DNA of 64,000 nt from SSSZ01 sp036732025 (GTDB lineage: Bacteria > Pseudomonadota > Gammaproteobacteria > Burkholderiales > Rhodocyclaceae). The translations under genes and the position numbers were made by a program. The notes under the pieces are model-generated. The model was not told where the DNA came from. It made no database searches and saw nothing but the letters and a program-made list of their open reading frames with translations. Within the stretch, counting starts at the first letter, position 1, and the number at the start of each line of letters is the position of its first letter. Where the stretch lies: positions 62,001-126,000 of the forward strand of contig DAINDE010000001.1 in assembly GCA_036732025.1 (NCBI GenBank), given 5' to 3'. Shown here piece by piece: positions 51,178 to 60,313 of this stretch.

Positions 51178-53469
51178 ATGAGAAAATTTGCAGTGAAGTC
51201 CACCGCGCTGCTCGTCGCCGCCGGATTGGGATTCGGTGCCGCCTCCGCGTGGTCCGCCGAGTCGCTGCAGGACGTGATGAAGCGTCGCAACCTCAGCCAG
51301 CAGGATCTGCTGGCCGCGGCCAAGACCTATGTCCCGACCGGCAAGCGCGACGAGTTCGTGGTCTTCAGCTCCGGCGGCCAGTCCGGCCAGGTCATCGTGT
51401 ATGGCATTCCGTCCATGCGCATCCTCAAGTACCTCGCCGTGTTCACCCCGGAACCCTGGCAGGGCTACGGCTACGATGAGAACTCCAAGGCCGTGCTGGC
51501 CCAGGGCGCCATCGACGGCAAGACCATCACCTGGGGCGATACGCACCATCCGGCCATCTCGGAGACCCAGGGCAAGTACGACGGCCAGTTCCTGTTCATC
51601 AACGACAAGGCCAATCCCCGCCTCGCCGTCATCGACCTGCGCGACTTCGAGACCAAGCAGATCGTCGTCAACCCGATCTACAAGTCCGAGCACGGCGGTG
51701 CCTTCGTCACCACCAACACGGAATACGTGATCGAGGCCGCCCAGTATCCCGCACCGCTGGAGAACAAGAAGTTCTACCCGCTGGAGGACATGAACGAGAA
51801 GTACCGCGGCGGCATCACCTACTGGAAGTTCGATAGGAAGGAAGGCCGCATCGATCCCAAGCAGTCCTTCTCCATCGAAGCCCCCCCGTACTGGCAGGAT
51901 CTTTCCGACGCCGGCAAGGGCCCCTCCGACGGCTGGTCCTTCACCAACTCCTTCTGTTCCGAGCGCTACGTCGGCGGCATCGAAAAGGGCCGCCCGCCGT
52001 ACGAAGCCGGCTGTTCCGCCAAGGACACCGACTATCTGCACGTGGTGAACTGGAAGAAGGCCGCCGAACTGGTCGCCGCCGGCAAGGCCAAGACCATCAA
52101 CGGCCACAAGGTGCTGCCCCTGGAAGTCACCACCAAGGAAGGCGTCCTCTTCCTGGTGCCCGAACCGAAGTCTCCCCACGGCGTGGACGTGACCCCGGAC
52201 GGCAAGTTCATCATCGTCTCCGGCAAGCTCGACACCCACACCTCGGTGTATAGCTTCGAAAAACTGCAGGCCGCCATCAAGGCCGGCAAGTTCGAATCCA
52301 AGGATCCGTACGGCGTGCCCGTCATCGGCCTGCAGGACGCCCTGGACAAGCAGGTGCAACTCGGCCTCGGCCCCCTGCACACCCAGTACGACTCCAAGCC
52401 CTGTATCGCCTACACCTCCCTCTACGTGGATTCCCAGGTCGCCAAGTGGAACTACTGCGAAGGCAAGGTGGTGGACAAGATTTCCGTCCATTACAACATC
52501 GGTCACCTGATGACCATGGAAGGCGACTCCGCCGATCCGAAGGGCCGCTACCTGGTGGCGCTGAACAAGCTGGCCATCGACCGCTTCGTGCCGGTCGGCC
52601 CGCTGCACCCGCAGAACCACCAGCTGATCGACATTTCGAACGACAAGATGCAATTGTTGTACGACATGCCGCTGCCCCTGGGCGAACCGCACTACGCCGT
52701 CGCCATCGAGGCCTCCAAGCTGAAGCCGGGCGTCCGCTACAAGGTCGGTACCGACTCCCGCACCGACAAGCCGCACCCGGGTGCCGTCCGCGCCGGCGAG
52801 GAGAAGATCGTCAAGAAGGGCAACAAGATCGAGGTCTTCGGTACGCTGATCCGTTCGCACATCACGCCTGAAACCATCGAGGCCGACGTGGGCGACGAAA
52901 TCACCATCCACCTGACCAACCTCGAGCGTGCCCAGGACGAGACCCACGGCTTCACGGTGTCGACCTACAACGTCCATGGCTCCATCGAGCCGGGCAAGAC
53001 CATCACCGTCAAGTTCAAGGCCGACAAGGAAGGCGTCTATCCGTACTACTGCACGGAATTCTGCTCCGCCCTGCACCTTGAGATGATGGGCTACCTGCTG
53101 GTCAAGCCGAAGGGCTGGAAGCCGACCAAGACCGAAATGGCCAAGGCCGGTTACACGGAAGCCGACTACAAGACCACGCTGAAGAAGGTCGCCGACACGC
53201 AGGCCGTCATCGACTCCGTCGTCGGTTACATCACCAGCGTGAACTTCAAGGACTTCCCGGATGTGGTGAACATGGTCGACGACGCCACCGATCAGTTGAA
53301 CAAGATCAAGGACGCCAAGGCCAAGCACGAAGCCGCTGCCGCCAAGAAGGACTGGGAACAGGCCAATCTGTGGGCCGAGCAGGTCTGGCAGTACCAGGTC
53401 AAGGCCGCCGACCTCGGCCTGCGCGCCAAGACCTATCTTGAGCAGAACGGCGCCAAGAAGGTGAAGTAA
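51178..53469 (+). CDS. nosZ: Nitrous-oxide reductase, clade II (Sec-exported)
   Basis: A 763-residue periplasmic copper enzyme reducing N2O to N2. The N-terminus MRKFAVKSTALLVAAGLGFG ending ASAWSA is a Sec signal with no twin-arginine motif, the mark of clade II. CuZ histidines include DTHHPAI (His123, His124) and SEHGGAF. The CuA site is complete: His590, then Cys625, Cys629, His633 and Met636 in YYCTEFCSALHLEMMG, with the same 35-residue His-Cys spacing as classical NosZ. About 110 residues after CuA form a helical extension without a haem motif. ATG at 51178 after GGGAGAAATCGAG. First gene of the nos operon. Confidence 0.97.
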   Translation: MRKFAVKSTALLVAAGLGFGAASAWSAESLQDVMKRRNLSQQDLLAAAKTYVPTGKRDEFVVFSSGGQSGQVIVYGIPSMRILKYLAVFTPEPWQGYGYDENSKAVLAQGAIDGKTITWGDTHHPAISETQGKYDGQFLFINDKANPRLAVIDLRDFETKQIVVNPIYKSEHGGAFVTTNTEYVIEAAQYPAPLENKKFYPLEDMNEKYRGGITYWKFDRKEGRIDPKQSFSIEAPPYWQDLSDAGKGPSDGWSFTNSFCSERYVGGIEKGRPPYEAGCSAKDTDYLHVVNWKKAAELVAAGKAKTINGHKVLPLEVTTKEGVLFLVPEPKSPHGVDVTPDGKFIIVSGKLDTHTSVYSFEKLQAAIKAGKFESKDPYGVPVIGLQDALDKQVQLGLGPLHTQYDSKPCIAYTSLYVDSQVAKWNYCEGKVVDKISVHYNIGHLMTMEGDSADPKGRYLVALNKLAIDRFVPVGPLHPQNHQLIDISNDKMQLLYDMPLPLGEPHYAVAIEASKLKPGVRYKVGTDSRTDKPHPGAVRAGEEKIVKKGNKIEVFGTLIRSHITPETIEADVGDEITIHLTNLERAQDETHGFTVSTYNVHGSIEPGKTITVKFKADKEGVYPYYCTEFCSALHLEMMGYLLVKPKGWKPTKTEMAKAGYTEADYKTTLKKVADTQAVIDSVVGYITSVNFKDFPDVVNMVDDATDQLNKIKDAKAKHEAAAAKKDWEQANLWAEQVWQYQVKAADLGLRAKTYLEQNGAKKVK

Positions 53470-53501
53470 ATCCGGTAACTTGATCTGCCACAAGGCAATT
53501 T

Positions 53502-53530
53502 TCGGGGAGCGGAGCCACTCTGCTCCCCGA
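53502..53530 (+). other. Hairpin after nosZ
   Basis: TCGGGGAGC and GCTCCCCGA form a perfect 9-bp stem 33 bp after the nosZ stop, not followed by a T-run. More likely an mRNA-stabilising or processing structure than a terminator, since cytochrome genes follow on the same strand. Confidence 0.5.
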
Positions 53531-53553
53531 TTCACATTCAGGAGGGAAAAACC

Positions 53554-53862
53554 ATGAAAGCTGTAATGACAATCCTCGCCGGCCTGCTCGCCGCCTCCGG
53601 CACCGCCCTGGCCGCCGACGGCGCCACGCTGTACAAGGACAAGACCTGCGTCGCCTGCCACGGCGCCGACGGCAAGAAGACCCTCATGCCCGACTACCCG
53701 AAGATCGCCGGCCAGAACGCCAAGTACGTCGAACGCCAGATGCTGGACATCAAGAGCGGCGCCCGCGCCAACGGCAACAGCGCCGCCATGAAGGGCGTCA
53801 TGGAAATCGTTTCCGAGGCCGACATCAAGGTGCTGGCCGACTATGTTTCCAAGATGAAGTAA
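53554..53862 (+). CDS. nosC1: Monohaem cytochrome c of the nos cluster
   Basis: A 102-residue exported cytochrome: Sec signal (ILAGLLAASGTALA), haem site CVACH and a c4/c553-like tail (YPKIAGQNAKYVERQMLDIKSG). Clade II nos clusters carry such cytochromes between nosZ and nosB, where they carry electrons toward NosZ. AGGAGGGAAAAACC precedes the ATG. Bounded by hairpins on both sides. Confidence 0.9.
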   Translation: MKAVMTILAGLLAASGTALAADGATLYKDKTCVACHGADGKKTLMPDYPKIAGQNAKYVERQMLDIKSGARANGNSAAMKGVMEIVSEADIKVLADYVSKMK

Positions 53863-53874
53863 TACGCGAAAACC

Positions 53875-53897
53875 GGCGCGGAAAGCGAATCCGCGCC
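53875..53897 (+). other. Hairpin after the monohaem cytochrome gene
   Basis: GGCGCGGA, loop AAGCGAA, TCCGCGCC: a perfect 8-bp stem 12 bp after the stop, without a T-run. Probably limits 3' decay or read-through before the next cytochrome. Confidence 0.5.
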
Positions 53898-53899
53898 CT

Positions 53900-53913
53900 A
53901 TGACGCAAATCAA
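53900..53913. promoter_or_regulatory. FNR/ANR-like site upstream of the dihaem cytochrome
   Basis: ATGACGCAAATCAA matches TTGAC-N4-ATCAA in 9 of 10 fixed bases. Centre 67.5 bp before the ATG at 53974, the same spacing as at the c4 cytochrome gene. Confidence 0.5.
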
Positions 53914-53973
53914 GGATTACTGATATTCGAGGGCGGACAATGCGCCCATCACCCTGACCATAGGACAACAGAC

Positions 53974-54702
53974 ATGAAAGCACCCCTGCTCCTCGTCGCC
54001 ATGCTTAGCGCCGGCCTCGCCTTCGCCGGCCCCCCGGCCCCTCACCAGGCCGGCATCGAAGGCAAGGACTACAAATGGAATGCCCAGGGCGGCGAAAAAT
54101 CCGAAGCCCTGAACAAGAAGGGTGACAAGAAGAACGGCCAGGAGGCCTACGAGGTTTGCGGCGCCTGCCACCTACCCTCCGGCGCCGGCCGCCCCGACGG
54201 CACCTTCCCGCAGCTCGCCGGCCAGCACACCACCGTGCTGATCAAGCAGATGGCCGACATCCGCGCCGGCCTGCGCGACAACCCGACCATGTACCCCTTC
54301 GCCGCCACCCTGGTGGATCCGCAGGAACTGGCCGACGTGGCATCCTACATCGAAAGCCTGTGCATCCCGGTGGAGCACGGCAAGTACGAGGGTGCCGATG
54401 CAGCCATCAAGATTGCCCAGGGCAAGGATCTTTACGAGAAGCAGTGCCTGGAGTGCCACGGAAAGAACGGCGAGGGCAACAAGGAGAAGTTCTACCCCGT
54501 CATCGCTGGCCAGCACTACAAGTACCTGCTGCGCCAGATGACCGAGATCCGCGACGGGCATCGCCGCAACGCCAACCCGGACATGGTCAAGGTCATCAAG
54601 CCCTACACCAACGACCAGCTGGTGGCCATCTCCGCCTACCAGTCGAGCCTGACCATGCCCGGTGCCATGTGCAAGGCCAAGGCTCCGGCCAAGAAGAAGT
54701 AA
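53974..54702 (+). CDS. nosC2: Dihaem cytochrome c of the nos cluster
   Basis: A 242-residue exported c4-like cytochrome with signal (LLLVAMLSAGLAFA) and two haem motifs, CGACH and CLECH, each followed by FPQLAGQHTTVLIKQM / YPVIAGQHYKYLLRQM. The tail is Lys/Ala-rich. It belongs to the electron chain to NosZ in clade II clusters. A separate FNR-like site and a hairpin upstream suggest its own promoter. Confidence 0.9.
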   Translation: MKAPLLLVAMLSAGLAFAGPPAPHQAGIEGKDYKWNAQGGEKSEALNKKGDKKNGQEAYEVCGACHLPSGAGRPDGTFPQLAGQHTTVLIKQMADIRAGLRDNPTMYPFAATLVDPQELADVASYIESLCIPVEHGKYEGADAAIKIAQGKDLYEKQCLECHGKNGEGNKEKFYPVIAGQHYKYLLRQMTEIRDGHRRNANPDMVKVIKPYTNDQLVAISAYQSSLTMPGAMCKAKAPAKKK

Positions 54703-54805
54703 CATCGCAGCATCGGGCGGACGGCTTGGCGGAGCCGCCCGCCCCCGCCGGCAGGCGCCGCAGAGCGCCGCCGCCCACCTACCTTAACGGACAGAGAGCA
54801 GTCAC

Positions 54806-55789
54806 ATGTCGGACGCCAAGAAGCAAAACGCCCTCGTCGGAGGCCTCACCCTGGTCGCCCTCGTCGCCCTGATCGCCGCCTATTTCGCCCCCATCTGGTG
54901 GGTTTCCCTCACCGCCCCCAACTACCCCAAGGACGCCTTCCCTGACGGCATCCGCATCCATTTCCATTTCGACGGCGTCTATAACGGCTGCAAGGCGGCC
55001 GGCAAGGGCAGCCGCATGGCCAGCGAGATCATCCAGAAGGACCTCTCCCACGACGACGAGCGCTACAACCCGATCACCGACGCCAAGAAGGATGTCGACA
55101 AGGGCGCTGAAGGCCTCGACTGCGTCCATGAGATGAACACCATCAACCACTACGTGGGCATGTTCCCCATCGCCACCGGCGCCCCCGTCGAAAAACCCCT
55201 GGCCAAGTTCTTCTTCGGCTTCTTCGCGGTGATGATGGCAGCCTTCGCCCTGCCCCGCAGGAAGCCCCGCATCGCCGTCCTGGCCGCCGGATTTGCCGCC
55301 GTCGCCGCCTGGATGATCGTGGACCAGTACGTCCTCGGCCACCTGGAATCCCACGTCCAGGCCTACATGCAGGAGGCCGGCGCCTTCTTCAAGGAACCGG
55401 ACAAGATCAAGGTCTGGGGCGATAACGTACGCAGCATTTCCCACGTGGTGATCGCCGGCCTCATCGTGGTCATGGCCGTGGTCGTCGCCGGCGTCGCCAG
55501 GTTGCCCTCCTTCCAGCTCTTGCTGGCCCTGGTGCCCGGCCTGCTGCCGGTGTTCTTCGTCATCACCTATTCGGCCTGGCTGTGGTTCTTCGGCCACAAC
55601 CTGCACCCCTGGGGCGCCTTCACGGTGAAGCCTTTCATGCCCACCGTCTTCGGCGAAGGCAAGGTGGCGCAGTTTTCCACCTATTCCTACCCCTACTGGG
55701 GCTACGGTCTGCTGATGCTGATCTTCGCCTGCCTGATGCTGGCGCTGCTCATCCGCCGCAAGCAGCTGCGGGAAGGCGCCGCCGAGTAA
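54806..55789 (+). CDS. nosB: NosB membrane protein
   Basis: A 327-residue polytopic membrane protein with about six helices (near 10-30, 140-160, 163-182, 220-240, 245-268, 303-322) and a large periplasmic loop after the first. Length, topology and position (between nos cytochromes and nosD) match NosB, which is restricted to clade II nos clusters and whose biochemical role is not settled. The ATG follows GGACAGAGAGCAGTCAC. The gene runs to 6 bp before nosD. Confidence 0.88.
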   Translation: MSDAKKQNALVGGLTLVALVALIAAYFAPIWWVSLTAPNYPKDAFPDGIRIHFHFDGVYNGCKAAGKGSRMASEIIQKDLSHDDERYNPITDAKKDVDKGAEGLDCVHEMNTINHYVGMFPIATGAPVEKPLAKFFFGFFAVMMAAFALPRRKPRIAVLAAGFAAVAAWMIVDQYVLGHLESHVQAYMQEAGAFFKEPDKIKVWGDNVRSISHVVIAGLIVVMAVVVAGVARLPSFQLLLALVPGLLPVFFVITYSAWLWFFGHNLHPWGAFTVKPFMPTVFGEGKVAQFSTYSYPYWGYGLLMLIFACLMLALLIRRKQLREGAAE

Positions 55790-55794
55790 GGGCC

Positions 55795-57141
55795 ATGTCC
55801 CGACTCCTGCGCGCCCCCCTCGCCACGCTGGGGATGGCTGTCGGCCTCGGCGTCGCCTCCCTGGCGCTCTCCCAGTCGCTGGAAGGCATGGGCAAGCCCA
55901 GCCTGGAAGCCAACTGGGGATCGTCCACCGAAAAGGCCCGGCGCCCCACGGCACCCCATCGCACCGACATCCCCTGGTTCCAGGCCCTGGTGGATGCGGC
56001 GCCCGCCGGCTCGGTACTGAAGGTGCCTCCTGGCACCTATGCCGGCCCGGTGCTGGTGGACAAGCCGCTGACCATCGACGGCGGCGGCCAGGCCGTCATC
56101 GACGGCGGCGGCAAGGGCACCGTCTTCGTCATCGATGCCGAGGGCGTCACTCTGAAGAACCTCCGCCTCACCGCTTCCGGCGATTCGCACGACAGCGACG
56201 ACGCCTGCCTCAACGTGCGGGGCAACCACCACCTGGTCGAGCAGGTACGAATCGACGACTGCCTCTTCGGCATCGATCTCAAGCAGGCCAACCACAACAC
56301 CATCCGCGAGAACCATATCCGCTCCAAGGCCAAGGAACTGGGCGTGCGGGGCGACGGCCTGCGGCTGTGGTACAGCCACCACAACCTGATCGAGAAGAAC
56401 GAAGTGGTGGATTCCCGGGACATGGTGGCCTGGTACTCCAACCACAACGTCTACCGCGGCAACATCGGCCGCCGCAGCCGCTATTCCATCCACTTCATGT
56501 TCGCCAAGGACAGCGTGGTCGAGGGCAACTCCTTCTACGACAACGCCGTCGGCGTCTATCTCATGTACACGGAGCGGGTGCATATCCGCAACAACGTCAT
56601 CTCCCACGCCACCGGGGCGGCGGGCATGGCGCTAGGCTTCAAGGAATCGAGTGATTCCGACGTGGCAAACAACGAGATCATCTACTGCGCCGTTGGCGTG
56701 GGCTCCGACCTTTCGCCCTTCGAGCCCGACACCACCATCCGCTTCACCGGCAACCGCTTTGCCTATAACGGCATCGGCGTGCGCTTCACCAGCGAACTGG
56801 GCGGCAACGTGCTGCACGACAACGTCTTCGAAGGCAACCTCACCGACGTCGTGCAGATGGGCCGCGACGTGGCCGGCAAGAATGAGTGGAAGCACAACTA
56901 CTTCGCCGACTACCAGGGGTTCGACCGCAACGGCGACGGCGTCGGCGACACCCCCCACGAGCAGTACGCCTACGCCGACCAGATCTGGATCGAGCAGCCG
57001 GCGGCCCAGTTCTTCAAGACCGCCCCGGTACTCGAACTGCTCGACTTTCTGGAGCGCCTGGCGCCCTTCTCCTCCCCCGAAATGCAGTTGAAGGACGACG
57101 CCCCCCGCTTCGCCAAACCCGCGAGGTCCGCCAAATCATGA
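55795..57141 (+). CDS. nosD: NosD periplasmic copper-insertion protein
   Basis: A 448-residue exported protein with an N-terminal signal and a right-handed beta-helix of CASH/parallel-beta-helix repeats (LKVPPGTYAGPVLVDKPLTIDGGG; LRLWYSHHNLIEKNEVVDS; RYSIHFMFAKDSVVEGNSF; VYLMYTERVHIRNNV). It works with the NosFY transporter to supply sulfur/copper for CuZ. The ATG at 55795 gives a signal peptide; a longer in-frame start would lie inside nosB. It overlaps nosG by ATGA. Confidence 0.94.
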   Translation: MSRLLRAPLATLGMAVGLGVASLALSQSLEGMGKPSLEANWGSSTEKARRPTAPHRTDIPWFQALVDAAPAGSVLKVPPGTYAGPVLVDKPLTIDGGGQAVIDGGGKGTVFVIDAEGVTLKNLRLTASGDSHDSDDACLNVRGNHHLVEQVRIDDCLFGIDLKQANHNTIRENHIRSKAKELGVRGDGLRLWYSHHNLIEKNEVVDSRDMVAWYSNHNVYRGNIGRRSRYSIHFMFAKDSVVEGNSFYDNAVGVYLMYTERVHIRNNVISHATGAAGMALGFKESSDSDVANNEIIYCAVGVGSDLSPFEPDTTIRFTGNRFAYNGIGVRFTSELGGNVLHDNVFEGNLTDVVQMGRDVAGKNEWKHNYFADYQGFDRNGDGVGDTPHEQYAYADQIWIEQPAAQFFKTAPVLELLDFLERLAPFSSPEMQLKDDAPRFAKPARSAKS

Positions 57142-58010
57142 GCGATCGCGACGACGACGCCGGCAACGGCGCCAAGGTCACCCCCGACAGCGCAGCGGCC
57201 ATGTCCAAGGCCAAGCGGCAATCGGCCCGCCGCCGCTTCCTGCGTACCGTGCTCCTCACCGGCGGCGTCCTCGGTGCCGCCGGCTCCGGCTTCCTGCCCC
57301 TGATCTACGCCCAGAAGAAGCGCCTGCGCCCCCCCGGCGCCCTGGACGAGCAGGATTTCCTGGCCAGCTGCATCAAGTGTGGCCAGTGCGTCCAGGTCTG
57401 CCCGGTGCAAGCCATCAAGCTCGCCGACCTGGTGGACGGCATGGGCGTCGGAGCCCCCTACATCGATGCCCGGGCCCAGGCCTGCGACTTCTCCTGCGAC
57501 GCCGTGCAGTGCATCCTGGCCTGCCCCACCGGCTCGCTCACCTACAACAAGCCGGACTTCCTGCCGGTGCGCGAGGGTGCAGCCCTTGCCGCCAAGCCCA
57601 TCCTGCTGGCCAAGGAAAAGGACGCCGAGCCTACCCTGAACCTCAAGGAGCGCATCGGCGTCGCCCGCCTGACCCGCCCCGAGGCCTGCCTCGCCGTGCA
57701 GGGCAAGGGTTTCAAGGGCCAGTCCCGGGGGGCCGGATTCAAGGGGCGCATGCGCTACATGGCGGTGGACCGCTGGAAGCCGATCAAGGTCGCCGATCAC
57801 CCCTACGACGTGGCGGAATGCGACCTCTGCGCCCGGGAATGCCCGATCAAGGGCGCCATTTCCATCGAGACGGTCTTCGCTCCTGACGGCAGCAAGCGCA
57901 AGTCGCCGGTCATCCACGAGCCCTGCGTCGGCTGCGGCGTCTGCGAGATGATCTGCCCGGTGGAGCCCACCTGCATCACCATCGAAGCCCGCGAGGTCTG
58001 GAAGACATGA
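57138..58010 (+). CDS. nosG: NosG ferredoxin-type iron-sulfur protein (Tat-exported)
   Basis: A 290-residue protein. A twin-arginine signal ARRRFLRTVLLTGG is near residue 30; then four ferredoxin-like cysteine groups: CIKCGQCVQVCP, CDFSCDAVQCILACP, CDLCARECP and CVGCGVCEMICP. This is the NapG/NosG pattern. With NosH it can take electrons from menaquinol and pass them to the periplasmic cytochromes. It overlaps both nosD and nosH by four bases. Confidence 0.93.
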   Translation: MSDRDDDAGNGAKVTPDSAAAMSKAKRQSARRRFLRTVLLTGGVLGAAGSGFLPLIYAQKKRLRPPGALDEQDFLASCIKCGQCVQVCPVQAIKLADLVDGMGVGAPYIDARAQACDFSCDAVQCILACPTGSLTYNKPDFLPVREGAALAAKPILLAKEKDAEPTLNLKERIGVARLTRPEACLAVQGKGFKGQSRGAGFKGRMRYMAVDRWKPIKVADHPYDVAECDLCARECPIKGAISIETVFAPDGSKRKSPVIHEPCVGCGVCEMICPVEPTCITIEAREVWKT

Positions 58011-59020
58011 GCGACGCCCTGAAAGAACTCCCCGCGGGGGACGACGTCCTGAAGAAGCGCTTCTTCCAGCAGATCAAGGTGATGTTCGGCTGGGAACCGA
58101 CCAAGCCGGAAAAGATCAGCGATACGGCCAGGCAGGTCCATGAGCTCAAGCGCATGACCAACAAGCAGGATCTCCAGGCCGCCAAGGCCCACCTGCGAGC
58201 CCACGAGGTGAAATCCACCAAGTGGCGCAACCGCCGCTGGGCGACGCTGATCGTCGCCAACCTGCTGTTCGTGGTTTCCTACTGGCTTGACATCCAGGTG
58301 CTGGAAGGGTCGCTCACCGCCTCCCGCTTCGTCGGCTTCCACCTCATCGACCTCAATTCCGCCCTGCAGGTGATGCTGGCCCACAAGCACATCATCACCA
58401 ACCTGCTCATCGGTACCGGCACGGTGCTGGTCCTCTGGGTCTTGCTCGGGGGGCGCACCTTCTGCTCCTGGGTCTGCCCTTACCATCTGCTGGCCGAATG
58501 GGCGGAGAAGATCCATCTTTTCCTGGCAAAGAAGAAGCTGGTCACCGACCAGACCATGGACCGGCGCCTGCGCTTCGTCTTCTGGATCGTCTTCGCGCTG
58601 CTCGCCGTCGCCACCGGCTACACCGTCTACGAGGCCATTTCACCCACCGGCATCGTTTCCCGCGCCCTCATCTACGGGCCGGGCCTGGCCATGCTGTGGG
58701 TGCTGGCGCTGCTCTTTTTCGAAGTCTTCTTCTCCCGCCGCGCCTGGTGCCGCTACGCCTGCCCCATCGGGCTCACCTACGGCGTCGTCGGCATCGTCTC
58801 GCCGGTGCGCATCAAGTACAGACTGGAAGGCTGCTTCCACGAGGGGGACTGCCGCAAGGTCTGCCTGGTGCCCCACGTGCTCGACACGGTCATCAAGGGC
58901 CGCGCCGTGGCACCGGAAGTACCCATCGGCCCCGATTGCACCCGCTGCGGCCTGTGCGTGGACACCTGCCCCACCGGCTCGCTCACCTTCGAAGTCAAGG
59001 GGCTGTCCAGGCTCCTGTGA
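58007..59020 (+). CDS. nosH: NosH membrane iron-sulfur quinol dehydrogenase
   Basis: A 337-residue NapH-like protein. A cytoplasmic N-terminal extension (about 1-75) precedes four membrane helices (about 82-100, 125-145, 185-205, 222-242). Cys motifs FCSWVCPYH and WCRYACPIG follow helices 2 and 4, and a terminal ferredoxin domain holds CRKVC and CTRCGLCVDTCP. It probably oxidises quinol together with NosG. Last gene before the opposite-strand signalling module that divides the nos cluster. Confidence 0.92.
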   Translation: MSDALKELPAGDDVLKKRFFQQIKVMFGWEPTKPEKISDTARQVHELKRMTNKQDLQAAKAHLRAHEVKSTKWRNRRWATLIVANLLFVVSYWLDIQVLEGSLTASRFVGFHLIDLNSALQVMLAHKHIITNLLIGTGTVLVLWVLLGGRTFCSWVCPYHLLAEWAEKIHLFLAKKKLVTDQTMDRRLRFVFWIVFALLAVATGYTVYEAISPTGIVSRALIYGPGLAMLWVLALLFFEVFFSRRAWCRYACPIGLTYGVVGIVSPVRIKYRLEGCFHEGDCRKVCLVPHVLDTVIKGRAVAPEVPIGPDCTRCGLCVDTCPTGSLTFEVKGLSRLL

Positions 59021-59032
59021 GCCGCGAGGCCG

Positions 59033-60313
59033 TCAGGCCTCGGCCGCCACGTGCTTGACCGGCAGCCACACCCGGAAGGTGGTGCCCTGGCCCACGGTGC
59101 TCTCCACTTCGATGCGCCCGCCGTGCTTGGCCACCACGTTGTAGGAAACGGAGAGGCCCAGCCCGGTGCCCTTGCCGATGGGCTTGGTGGTGAAGAAGGG
59201 ATCGAAAATACGCTTCAGGTTTTCCGGCGGTATGCCGCAGCCGGTGTCGCTCACGGCCACCCAGGCCCAGTCGCCCTCGCAGCCGGTGGACAAGGTGATC
59301 TTGCCGCGCCCGCCCTGGATGGCGTGGGCCGCGTTCACCATCAGGTTGAGGAACACCTGATTGAGCTGGGAGGGCAGGCATTCCACCTGCGGTTGCGCCC
59401 CGTAGGCCTTGACCACGTCGGCCTTGTGCTTGATTTCGTTGGTGGCCACGTTGAGAGTGCTGTCCAGGCACTTGTGGAGATCGGTCCATTGCCACTCGCC
59501 GGTGCTGTCGACCCGGGAGAAATCCTTGAGATCGGCGACAATCTTCTTGACCCGGTCGAGGCCATCCTTGCTCTCCTTGACCAGGGAAGCGATGTCCTCC
59601 CGCAGGAACTCGAAGTCCAGCTCCTTCTTGAGGGCCTCGACCTCCGCCGGCCTGGTGCCTTCACCGTAGGCGTCGACGAGGCGCAGGAGGTCGGCGACGT
59701 AACGCTCCAGGGCCCCCATGTTGGAATTGACGAAGCCCACCGGGTTGTTGATCTCATGGGCCACGCCGGCGGCCAGTTGGCCGATGGAGGCAAGCTTCTC
59801 GGACTGCAGCAACTGGCCCTGGGCTTCCTCCAGGCGGGCGATGAGGCGTTGCTGCTCCTCCTTTTCCCGTTCCAGCTCGGTGATGGTGTCGGTCAGGCGT
59901 TGCTGGAAAATGGCCGTGTCGGTGTAGTCGAAAATGGTGATGCATACGTGCTCGACCCGGCCGCCGACGCCTTCCACCGGCAGGAAGGTGCAGCTCTGCT
60001 GCATGGCCTCGACGCCCCCGGTGATGGGCCGGTTGTGGCCGAAGCGGAAGAGATAGGGGCGCTGCTCCCAGGAGGTGAACGCATAGTTCTTGAGCAGGAA
60101 GACGTTCCTGATCTTCTTTTCCAGCCATTTCTGCGGCAGTTCGGGAAAGCATTCGAACAGCCCCTTGCCCACCACCTCGTCGGCGTTCTTGCCGCTGTGG
60201 TTGGCCATGAAGCGGTTCCACAGGACAATGCGCATGGCCTCGTCCACGGCCACGATGCCCACCTCCAGCCGGTCCACCACGAAATCCAGCAGGTGGGCGG
60301 GGGTTCCCGGCAT
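59033..60313 (-). CDS. PAS sensor histidine kinase (NtrB/ZraS-like class)
   Basis: A 426-residue soluble kinase. A PAS domain (about 5-125) precedes a coiled coil (about 130-165), an H-box with His186 in GVAHEINNPVGFVNSN and a HATPase domain (NLMVNAAHAI; GIPPENLKRIFDPFFTTKPIGKGTGLGLS). The frame is open further upstream but that is read-through of the CheC-like gene; the ATG at 60313 overlaps the CheC-like stop (TGATG). Third gene of a leftward CheY/CheC/kinase operon inserted between nosH and nosF. Confidence 0.88.
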   Translation of the reverse strand: MPGTPAHLLDFVVDRLEVGIVAVDEAMRIVLWNRFMANHSGKNADEVVGKGLFECFPELPQKWLEKKIRNVFLLKNYAFTSWEQRPYLFRFGHNRPITGGVEAMQQSCTFLPVEGVGGRVEHVCITIFDYTDTAIFQQRLTDTITELEREKEEQQRLIARLEEAQGQLLQSEKLASIGQLAAGVAHEINNPVGFVNSNMGALERYVADLLRLVDAYGEGTRPAEVEALKKELDFEFLREDIASLVKESKDGLDRVKKIVADLKDFSRVDSTGEWQWTDLHKCLDSTLNVATNEIKHKADVVKAYGAQPQVECLPSQLNQVFLNLMVNAAHAIQGGRGKITLSTGCEGDWAWVAVSDTGCGIPPENLKRIFDPFFTTKPIGKGTGLGLSVSYNVVAKHGGRIEVESTVGQGTTFRVWLPVKHVAAEA

